Assembly: GCA_021786135.1 (NCBI GenBank)
Contig: JAJYNV010000462.1
Span: 1-12,110 of the forward strand
Reading direction: 5' to 3'
DNA: 12,110 nt
Source: Bacillota bacterium
GTDB lineage: Bacteria > Bacillota > Sulfobacillia > JAJZYS01 > JAJYTV01
Shown here: piece after piece, positions 6,649 to 12,110 of the stretch
Numbering within the stretch: the stretch's first letter is position 1
Layout: each line of letters starts with the position of its first letter
Notes under the pieces: generated by a model
What the model was told of the DNA's origin: nothing
The model's input: the letters and a program-made list of their open reading frames with translations, nothing else
Database searches by the model: none
Program-made: the position numbers and the translations under genes

Positions 6649-7728
6649 ATGGCGGAAGAGCTCCTTGTGACCAATGATGCAGGAAAGACGCGGCAGGTGG
6701 TCGTGGGCTCGTTTGCGCGCTTCGGCGGCGGAACGCCCGTCGTTATCGCAGGACCCTGTTCGGTCGAGTCGGAGCGGCACATCCGCGAGACGGCCGATGC
6801 CGTCGCATCGGCAGGCGCTCACATGCTGCGAGGTGGAGCCTTCAAGCCGCGCACGTCGCCATACGCCTTCCAGGGGCTCGGTCTGAAGGGGCTGCGTTAT
6901 CTTGCCACCGCTGGTCAGGCGACGTGTCTTCCCGTCGTCACCGAGGTATTGGATGTGCAGGATGTCGCTCCTGTCGCCGAGCTTGCCGACATGCTGCAGA
7001 TCGGCGCGCGCAGCATGCAGAACTTCGGCCTGCTCAGGGCCGCCGGGCGCAGCGGGCGGCCAGTGCTGCTCAAGCGGGCGGCCGGCGCCACAGTGGACGA
7101 GTGGCTACTTGCAGCGGAGTACATCCTGGTCGAGGGGAACGACCAGGTCGTGCTCTGCGAGCGCGGCATCCGCAGTTTCGAGCCGTCCACCCGCGCGACG
7201 CTCGACCTGGCCGGAGCCGTAGCGGCCCGCCTGCGGTCGTCGCTGCCCGTGATCGCCGATCCGTCGCATGCCACCGGCCGGCGGGACCTCGTGCTGCCCA
7301 TGGCCGCGGCCGCGATCGCATCCGGGCTCGACGGTCTCATCGTAGAGGTGCACAAGGATCCGGACCGCTCGATCAGCGACGCAAGCCAGACCATCTCCAC
7401 CGAGTCCTTCGCGAGTCTGATGCGCAAGCTCCAATTGCCGCCCCGCACTCGGGATCTGGGCCTGCTCCGCGACGCCGTCGACGACATGGATGAGGCGATT
7501 CTGGGCCTGATCGATCGCCGCATGGCCCTTACGGCCCGAATCGGCGATGAAAAGCGCAGCCGTGGCCTGCCCGTCTGGCAGCCGGGCCGTGAAGAGGCCA
7601 TCCTGCAGCGCCTGGCGGACCGCGGCGGCAGCCATCTCTCCCCTGCCGCCGTCAACGACATCTGGGCAGCCATCCTCGCCGCATCGCGCACACGCCAGGG
7701 ACGCGCGTCCGCGCAGGAGGGTCGATGA
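6649..7728 (+). CDS. aroF: DAHP synthase with C-terminal chorismate mutase domain
   Basis: The 359-residue bifunctional enzyme should condense phosphoenolpyruvate and erythrose 4-phosphate to DAHP (entry to the shikimate pathway) and also convert chorismate to prephenate. Residues 1-265 are a short type I-beta DAHP synthase: AGPCSVES (34-41), RGGAFKPRTSPY (61-72), QIGARSMQNF (117-126), DPSHATG (204-210) and EVHKDPD (233-239). The expected metal ligands are Cys37, His207, Glu233 and Asp244. Residues 270-350 are an AroQ-type chorismate mutase: Arg274, Arg291, Lys302, Arg314 and Gln350 sit where family catalytic residues are expected. I chose ATG 6649 because GGGAGG (6635-6640) is 8 bases upstream; the longer frame runs back through the terminator and T-box. 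The stop overlaps the pheA start (ATGA). The mutase probably also confers allosteric control by prephenate or Phe, which is inference. Confidence 0.94.
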   Translation: MAEELLVTNDAGKTRQVVVGSFARFGGGTPVVIAGPCSVESERHIRETADAVASAGAHMLRGGAFKPRTSPYAFQGLGLKGLRYLATAGQATCLPVVTEVLDVQDVAPVAELADMLQIGARSMQNFGLLRAAGRSGRPVLLKRAAGATVDEWLLAAEYILVEGNDQVVLCERGIRSFEPSTRATLDLAGAVAARLRSSLPVIADPSHATGRRDLVLPMAAAAIASGLDGLIVEVHKDPDRSISDASQTISTESFASLMRKLQLPPRTRDLGLLRDAVDDMDEAILGLIDRRMALTARIGDEKRSRGLPVWQPGREEAILQRLADRGGSHLSPAAVNDIWAAILAASRTRQGRASAQEGR

Positions 7729-8552
7729 TCGACCCTATCCGCGTGGCAATCCAGGGCGAGCGCGGCGCCTACAGCGAACAGGCGGCCGTTGCGCTCTACG
7801 GCGCGGAGGCGGTCATCATTCCCTGCCGTACCCTGCAGGACGTCTTCCTTGCGCTATCGCACAAGGAAGCAGACGCGGCGGCCGTGCCGATCGAGAACTC
7901 GAGGGCAGGCACCATCGTCGAGACCTACGATCTCCTGCTGTCGCACTCGTTCGCGGTCACGGGCGAATACCTCTTGCGCGTGCGGCACTGTCTTTTGGGG
8001 CTGCCAGGCACGTCGCTCGACGAGATCCGCCACGCCTACTCCCATCCCCAGGCGCTCGCACAGTGCCGCGGGTTTCTCGAACGGTATGCGATCGCCCCAG
8101 AGAACGCCTACGACACGGCTGGCAGCGCCCAATCGCTCATGCGACTTGGCGATCGCACCGCCGCGGCCATTGCCTCCCGCCGCGCGGCTGAACTCTTCGG
8201 CCTCGCCATACTCGCTGAAGGCATCGAAGACCGGCAGGACAACGTCACGCGCTTTCTCGCCGTAGGCTCGCCGCCGCACATTCCCGCCGCCGGAGGGCGC
8301 TCGCTTCTCGCCTTCACCGTCCCGAACGAGCCCGGGGCTCTCGTCCGCTGCCTGGGGCCCTTCGCACGCCACGACTGCAACCTCTCCAAACTGGAGTCGC
8401 GACCCGGCCAGGACGAAGCCTTTACCTATGTCTTCTATCTCGACGTCGATCGTCGCGCTGACGATCCAGCCTGCGCGAGGGCCCTCGAGGAGCTTGCGGC
8501 CGTCGCGACGTCCTGCCGGCTGCTCGGCAGCTTCGGCTCGAGCGATGCCTGA
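7725..8552 (+). CDS. pheA: prephenate dehydratase with ACT domain
   Basis: The enzyme decarboxylates and dehydrates prephenate to phenylpyruvate, the committed step to phenylalanine. It has 275 residues and no chorismate mutase domain of its own; the mutase is carried by the preceding gene. The catalytic part shows GAYSEQAA (14-21), PIENS (55-59) and the Thr-Arg-Phe motif in DNVTRFLAVG (172-181). The ACT domain (about 193-275) has GALV (204-207) and ESRP (224-227), the motifs that bind Phe for feedback inhibition. ATG 7725 overlaps the aroF stop by 4 bases, and AGGAGG (7715-7720) is 4 bases upstream, so translation is coupled. Together the two genes supply DAHP synthesis, chorismate-to-prephenate and prephenate-to-phenylpyruvate under one Phe T-box. 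No clear terminator follows before the next promoter. Confidence 0.96.
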   Translation: MIDPIRVAIQGERGAYSEQAAVALYGAEAVIIPCRTLQDVFLALSHKEADAAAVPIENSRAGTIVETYDLLLSHSFAVTGEYLLRVRHCLLGLPGTSLDEIRHAYSHPQALAQCRGFLERYAIAPENAYDTAGSAQSLMRLGDRTAAAIASRRAAELFGLAILAEGIEDRQDNVTRFLAVGSPPHIPAAGGRSLLAFTVPNEPGALVRCLGPFARHDCNLSKLESRPGQDEAFTYVFYLDVDRRADDPACARALEELAAVATSCRLLGSFGSSDA

Positions 8553-8554
8553 AC

Positions 8555-8583
8555 TTGCTAAGATCCGGTCCGCACGGTATATT
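8555..8583 (+). promoter_or_regulatory. promoter for the RRM protein gene
   Basis: TTGCTA (8555-8560) and TATATT (8578-8583) are separated by exactly 17 bases. The -35 begins 2 bases after the pheA stop. Transcription from about 8590 gives a 5' leader of roughly 95 bases. Confidence 0.8.
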
Positions 8584-8607
8584 GATCGTGTCGCTTTAGG
8601 AGTTGGT

Positions 8608-8832
8608 ATGGATCCACGGCTTAAACAGTTGCCATGTCTCCGTGCACTTCCTGGCGAATACGGTTTCGAAAGGAGTGCAGAGACGTGCAGAAGACTATCT
8701 ACGTCGGAAACCTGCCCTGGTCCGTCACCAGTGAGGACCTGCAGCAGGCGGTGTCACAGTACGCCGAAGTCCTGGCGGCGCGCATCGCGACCGACAGGGA
8801 GACCGGCCGTTCGCGTGGGTTCGGCTTCGTAG
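8608..8832 (+). CDS. possible leader ORF overlapping the RRM gene out of frame
   Basis: An ATG at 8608 with AGGAG 5 bases upstream (8598-8602) opens a 74-codon frame. It runs through the leader and 148 bases into the RRM gene in another frame. Only the start region (MDPRLKQLPCLRALPGEY) is free of overlap. The rest is Ser/Arg/Pro/Thr rich, as expected for a shadow frame. It may be translated as a regulatory upstream ORF or be chance. Confidence 0.2.
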   Translation: MDPRLKQLPCLRALPGEYGFERSAETCRRLSTSETCPGPSPVRTCSRRCHSTPKSWRRASRPTGRPAVRVGSAS

Positions 8833-8951
8833 AGGTTCCCGCCGACAAGGCGGAGGCCGTCATCGAGGCGCTGAACGGCGCTGACTGGCAAGGTCGGCAG
8901 CTTACCGTGAACGAAGCGCGCCCCCGCGAGGAGCGCCCCCGTCGTTACTAA
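8685..8951 (+). CDS. small RRM-domain RNA-binding protein
   Basis: An 88-residue protein made of a single RNA recognition motif, like the short bacterial Rbp proteins that bind single-stranded RNA and are often linked to stress or cold adaptation. RNP2 is IYVGNL (5-10) and RNP1 is RGFGFVEV (44-51), with the aromatic residues that stack on RNA present (Tyr6, Phe46, Phe48). The rest follows the beta-alpha-beta-beta-alpha-beta pattern, and a short basic tail (RPREERPRRY) replaces the Gly-rich tail of some relatives. GTG 8685 is chosen because AAAGGAG ends 9 bases upstream and the protein then begins right before RNP2. An in-frame ATG at 8634 would add 17 residues but has no good ribosome-binding site. 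It is transcribed alone between its own promoter and a terminator. Confidence 0.93.
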   Translation: MQKTIYVGNLPWSVTSEDLQQAVSQYAEVLAARIATDRETGRSRGFGFVEVPADKAEAVIEALNGADWQGRQLTVNEARPREERPRRY

Positions 8952-8962
8952 ACGTCGATGGG

Positions 8963-8994
8963 AAGGGCCCGGCATATGCCGGGCCCTTGCTCTT
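8963..8994 (+). terminator. terminator hairpin after the RRM gene
   Basis: A perfect 26-base palindrome (8963-8988) folds as AAGGGCCCGGC, a loop of AUAU, and GCCGGGCCCUU, an 11-bp stem. It begins 12 bases after the stop. The following bases (GCTCTTT) are only modestly T-rich, so it may be a weak or processing-type terminator. Confidence 0.75.
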
Positions 8995-9032
8995 TGCTCT
9001 GGGCCGGCCATGCCGCGACGGCACGACGGCGC

Positions 9033-9038
9033 TACAAT
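9033..9038 (+). promoter_or_regulatory. -10 element of a glpK promoter
   Basis: TACAAT at 9033-9038 is a near-consensus -10, giving a start near 9045 and a leader of about 30 bases. At 17-bp spacing there is no recognisable -35, which suggests dependence on an activator. A GGAGC/GCTCC pairing (9045-9049 with 9069-9073) could fold over the ribosome-binding region. Confidence 0.5.
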
Positions 9039-9074
9039 GCAAAGGGGAGCCTACGAACTTCGGGGGGTGCTCCT

Positions 9075-10559
9075 GTGTCTGCGTACCTGCTCGCGATCGA
9101 CCAGGGCACACATGCCTCGCGCGCCGTTCTCTTTGGCCTTGACGGCCGAGTGCTCGCGAACCGCATCGTACCGCTCAAGACGTCCTGCCCAATGCCCGGC
9201 TGGGTGGAGCAGGACCCCGAGGAGATCTTCCTGAGTGTGGTGCAGGCGTCGCGCGACGCGATCAGGGCCGGCAGGGTCGACGCGAGCGACATCAAGGCCA
9301 TCGGCATCACGAACCAAAGGGAAACCCTCGTCGTCTGGGAACGCGACACGGGTCAGGCGACGGCACCGGCGATCGTCTGGCAGGATCGGCGCGGGCAGGA
9401 GATCTGTGCGGAACTCTCGGAGGCCCAGGCATCGGTCGGACTCTCACGGCGCACAGGCCTTCGCCTCGACCCCTATTTCACAGCGAGCAAGCTGGCATGG
9501 CTCGTGCGCACGCGTCCAGATCTCCTCAGCGCCGCGCGCCGCGGACGACTGCAGGCCGGGACGATTGACAGTTGGCTCCTTTACCGGCTTTCCGGCGGTC
9601 AGATCTGGGCAACCGAGCCAAGCAACGCCAGTCGCACCCTCCTCTATGACCTGGACCTGGGGACCTTCAGCCAGGATCTGCTCGATCTCTTTGCGCTGCC
9701 GGGTTCGCTGCTGCCGTCAATCAAGCCGTCGGCGCACCGCTTCGGACATACGGCAAGCGACGTCTTCGGACAGCCGCTGCCCGTGACCGGCATGCTCGGC
9801 GATCAGCAGGCGGCTCTCCTGGGACAGGGCTGCCTCGTGGCGGGCGACGTCAAGGACACATTCGGCACCGGCGCCTTCCTTCTCGCCTACACCGGCGGCG
9901 AGATCCGCCACTCCGCGCACGGGCTTCTCACGACCGTGGCCTGGGACTTCGGCTCCGGCCCCACCTACGCCCTCGAGGGCAGCGTCTTCATGGCAGGCGC
10001 CCTCCTCGACTGGCTGATCGATCTCGGCATCGCTGCTTCTCCTGCGGAGCTCGACCGGCTCGCGCTCTCGGCACCATCCGCGCACGGCACGGTGATCATC
10101 CCATCCCACCAGGGGCTCGGCGCCCCTTGGTGGGATGCGGAGATGCGAGGCGCCATCTGGGGCCTGACTCGCTCAAGCGGGCGCAGTGAGTTGGCCAGGG
10201 CTGCCCTCGAAGCGATCGCCCAACAGGCGGCGGATCTCACGGAGGCCATCCAGGGCGACCTGGGACAGCCTCTTCGCGACCTGCGCATCGACGGCGGTGT
10301 GGCGCGCAGCGCTCTGCTGCCGCAAATGCTGGCGGATCTCTCAGGCCTCAGCGTCCAGCGCAGCCTGGATCACGAGGCAACCGCGCGCGGCGCGGCCATG
10401 GTGGCGGCCGTCGGTGCAGGGCTGCTCGGGCCTGGGGAGCTTGGTCCCTTCGTCGGCCAGCGTGAGACCTTCGTGCCATCTCTCGTCTCAGACGAAAGGA
10501 ACGAGCGGCGGACCCACTGGCGGCAGGCAGTCGCCAAGGCACGAGGTCTCAAGGCTTGA
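9075..10559 (+). CDS. glpK: glycerol kinase (FGGY family)
   Basis: The enzyme phosphorylates glycerol to glycerol 3-phosphate using ATP in the cytoplasm, trapping it for catabolism. Its 494 residues match the family length. The glycerol-contacting residues are conserved: NQRE (80-83), Trp102 in IVWQDRR, Tyr134 in DPYF and Asp243 in GDQQAAL. FGTGAF (263-268), EGSVFMAGA (301-309), GLGAPWWD (347-354) and RIDGGVA (404-410) follow in normal order. GTG 9075 is chosen because the product then starts right before the first FGGY strand (YLLAIDQGT), with a G-rich site at 9062-9067 upstream. The N-terminal phosphate loop reads DQGTHASR where DQGTTSSR is usual, so His13 replaces a conserved Thr. The stop overlaps the glpD start (TTGA), indicating an operon. 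Confidence 0.94.
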   Translation: MSAYLLAIDQGTHASRAVLFGLDGRVLANRIVPLKTSCPMPGWVEQDPEEIFLSVVQASRDAIRAGRVDASDIKAIGITNQRETLVVWERDTGQATAPAIVWQDRRGQEICAELSEAQASVGLSRRTGLRLDPYFTASKLAWLVRTRPDLLSAARRGRLQAGTIDSWLLYRLSGGQIWATEPSNASRTLLYDLDLGTFSQDLLDLFALPGSLLPSIKPSAHRFGHTASDVFGQPLPVTGMLGDQQAALLGQGCLVAGDVKDTFGTGAFLLAYTGGEIRHSAHGLLTTVAWDFGSGPTYALEGSVFMAGALLDWLIDLGIAASPAELDRLALSAPSAHGTVIIPSHQGLGAPWWDAEMRGAIWGLTRSSGRSELARAALEAIAQQAADLTEAIQGDLGQPLRDLRIDGGVARSALLPQMLADLSGLSVQRSLDHEATARGAAMVAAVGAGLLGPGELGPFVGQRETFVPSLVSDERNERRTHWRQAVAKARGLKA

Positions 10560-12110
10560 GCGCCACATCGCGTGCCTCGGCGCTCGACCGTGCCCAAGCG
10601 GAAGTGTTCGACCTCGCGGTGGTCGGCGGCGGCATCACGGGCGCCGGCGTGGCGCGCGAAGCCAGCCTGCGCGGAATCCGTGCCTTTCTTTGCGAGGCCC
10701 GGGACTTTGCCTCCGGCACCTCGAGCCGCTCGACGCGCCTGATCCACGGCGGCCTGCGCTATCTGCGGCTGGGTGATGTGCGTCTGGTGAGGGAGTCCCT
10801 CCGCGAGCGGGAACTGCTCCGCCACGTCATGGCGCCGCACCTGGTGCACGGCCTTCCCTTCTACTTCCCCATCTACCGCGGCGACCCGGACCCGCTGTGG
10901 CTGGTGCGCCTCGGCGTGTCGCTCTACGGCCGCCTGAGCGGCGCCCCATCGGAGGACATCGATCTTCGCCTGTCGCCGCAGGACCTGCTCACGGCCTTGC
11001 CGCTGCTCCGTCGGCAAGGCCTGCGCGGGGGCGCCCGTTATCTGGACGCGAGCACCGACGATGCCCGTCTCACGGTCACCGTGCTCCGCGACGCGGCAGC
11101 GCGCGGCGCCGTGCTGCTCAACTACGCCCCGTTGCGCAATCTCACGCGGCAAGGGGACCTTTACAGCCTCAGCTGTCGCGACGAGGAGAGCGGGGCGTCG
11201 ATCGCGGTGCGCGCTCGCAAGGTCGTGGTGGCTGCCGGGCCCTGGACGGACGAGGTCGTCCGCTTGATCAAGCCGAACGCGTCCGAATTCGTGCGCCGCA
11301 GCGCAGGCGCACATCTCGTGCTGCGCAAAGGCCGGCTGCCGCTCGAGGCGGCCTGTGTCATGCGCGGCTCGGACGGGCGCATGATGTTCGCACTGCCCCA
11401 CGGAGAGCAGGCCTACATCGGAACCACCGACATCCTCACCAAGGAGTTGGACGGCGCCGCGATTCCACCAGCAGAAGCGGAGTACATCCTCGCGGCGGCG
11501 GACCACGCCTTTCCCGAGGCGCACCTCGGCCAGCACGACGTTATCGGCGCGTGGCGCGGCGTGAGGCCTCTGGCGCGGCCGCACCGCACGGTGGGCGCTG
11601 GCCGCGTCTCGCGCGAGGATCGGCTCGTCGAGCTGGCGGACGGCGTGCACGTCGTGGTGGGCGGCAAATTGACCGCCTTCCGAGCGATGGCCGAGCGCAT
11701 CGCGGACCGTGTCTTCCCCGGTTCAGGCAACCCGGCGGCGGCCGATCTGAGTCGCTCACCCCTGCCCGGAGCCCAGCACCAGGTCGCCACCGACGACCAG
11801 TGGCGGCAAGCGGCGCGCCGCACCGGTGTGCGCGTGGCAGAACTGAGGGAACGGGCGGTCCGTGGCGAGACGGTGAGCCTCGGAGCCGGCGTCACCTACG
11901 CCGAGCTGTCGGGCCGGATCGCCGAGGTGGTCCCGGCCCTCGCCGCGGCCGCTCGCAGCGTGGGATCTCCCCAGATTCGCAACGCCGGCACGCTCGGCGG
12001 CAACCTGGCGACCGCCAGCCCGGCGGGCGACACCCCCCCGGTGCTCGCCGCGCTCGGCGCCGAGGTCACCCTCCGGGGCCCCGCCGGGGAGCGGGTGCTG
12101 ACCGTCGGGG
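10556..12110 (+). CDS. glpD: glycerol-3-phosphate dehydrogenase (FAD-dependent), partial, joined in frame to a foreign C-terminal segment
   Basis: GlpD oxidises glycerol 3-phosphate to dihydroxyacetone phosphate at the membrane, passing electrons to quinone. From a TTG at 10556 (overlapping the glpK stop, with GAGGT 8 bases upstream) the protein shows the FAD dinucleotide fold GGGITGAG (24-31), GTSSRSTRLIHGGLRYL (54-70), DDARLTV (168-174), AAGPW (226-230), YIGTTDI (287-293), WRGVRPL (333-339) and GGKLTAFRAMAE (369-380), all in family order. A GTG at 10604 (VFDLAVVGGG) is an alternative start. GlpD similarity is clear to about residue 405 (about 11770). From about residue 425-440 the same frame encodes a molybdenum-hydroxylase FAD-domain sequence, so the usual GlpD C-terminal helical region is missing. 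The frame is open at the window edge. The glpD identity is firm; the 3' part is probably not native to it. Confidence 0.9.
   Translation, partial: MSATSRASALDRAQAEVFDLAVVGGGITGAGVAREASLRGIRAFLCEARDFASGTSSRSTRLIHGGLRYLRLGDVRLVRESLRERELLRHVMAPHLVHGLPFYFPIYRGDPDPLWLVRLGVSLYGRLSGAPSEDIDLRLSPQDLLTALPLLRRQGLRGGARYLDASTDDARLTVTVLRDAAARGAVLLNYAPLRNLTRQGDLYSLSCRDEESGASIAVRARKVVVAAGPWTDEVVRLIKPNASEFVRRSAGAHLVLRKGRLPLEAACVMRGSDGRMMFALPHGEQAYIGTTDILTKELDGAAIPPAEAEYILAAADHAFPEAHLGQHDVIGAWRGVRPLARPHRTVGAGRVSREDRLVELADGVHVVVGGKLTAFRAMAERIADRVFPGSGNPAAADLSRSPLPGAQHQVATDDQWRQAARRTGVRVAELRERAVRGETVSLGAGVTYAELSGRIAEVVPALAAAARSVGSPQIRNAGTLGGNLATASPAGDTPPVLAALGAEVTLRGPAGERVLTVG
11835..12110 (+). other. xanthine dehydrogenase/CoxM-type FAD-binding domain segment (partial)
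   Basis: Residues about 427-518 of the glpD frame match the FAD-binding medium subunit of molybdenum hydroxylases. GAGVTYAEL (443-451), then VGSPQIRN (469-476), GTLGGNLA (478-485), ASPAGDTPP (487-495) and a following Ala-Glu-Val-Thr-Leu strand are in the order seen in that family. GTLGGNL contacts the FAD pyrophosphate there. By hand count 183 of 230 bases (80 %) are G or C over 11881-12110, against about 73 % over 11521-11700, and third positions are nearly all G/C, as in actinobacterial genes. No start codon or ribosome-binding site of its own is visible; it is reached only through glpD. The exact breakpoint is not resolvable by eye and lies somewhere in about 11770-11880. Confidence 0.8.

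Noticed and set aside
6915..7691. Minus-strand frame of 258 codons opposite aroF
   Set aside because: Ser/Arg rich shadow of a well supported gene.
9045..9073. GlpP-type antitermination leader before glpK
   Set aside because: Only a 5-bp pairing is visible, with no terminator and U-run before the start, so a named mechanism is not supported.
8958..9074. N-terminal extension of glpK by 39 codons
   Set aside because: It covers the terminator palindrome and promoter region and lies before the conserved first strand.
10370..11650. Long minus-strand open frame of 426 codons
   Set aside because: It is antisense to glpK/glpD, whose motifs are unmistakable, and is Arg/Ala/His rich with no domain.

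Overview
The window reads as a high-GC (roughly 65-70 %) bacterial chromosome segment carrying ordinary biosynthetic and catabolic genes. Two transcriptional T-box leaders (tRNA-sensing riboswitches with intrinsic terminators) and Gram-positive style Shine-Dalgarno sites point to a high-GC lineage of Bacillota. That assignment is inference and I cannot name a genus. I see no CRISPR array, insertion sequence, tRNA or rRNA.

Layout. Positions 1-1098 (+): the 3' end of panB and all of panC, for pantothenate synthesis. Positions 1095-3081 (-): proS with its own promoter and a T-box leader whose specifier reads CCC (Pro). Positions 3214-3936 (+): an unrecognised 240-residue protein. Positions 3926-5794 (-): a two-domain ABC-F ATPase. 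Positions 5795-6298: about 500 bp with no convincing gene. Positions 6299-8552 (+): promoter, a T-box leader with a TTC (Phe) specifier, then DAHP synthase fused to a C-terminal chorismate mutase, overlapping pheA (prephenate dehydratase). These supply the first step and two late steps of phenylalanine synthesis under apparent tRNA-Phe control. Positions 8555-8988 (+): a small RRM RNA-binding protein with its own promoter and terminator. Positions 9033-12110 (+): glpK overlapping glpD, for glycerol uptake and oxidation.

The oddest feature is at the right edge. The glpD frame runs without a stop into about 80-90 codons that look like the FAD-binding (medium) subunit of a xanthine dehydrogenase/CO dehydrogenase family enzyme. 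G+C there rises to about 80 %. A chimeric join near a contig end is the simplest reading; a real fusion or recombination is the alternative. Elsewhere, both convergent gene pairs overlap at their stop codons. A perfect 15-bp inverted repeat lies inside the 3' end of proS, just past panC. I found no clear novel multi-gene system.
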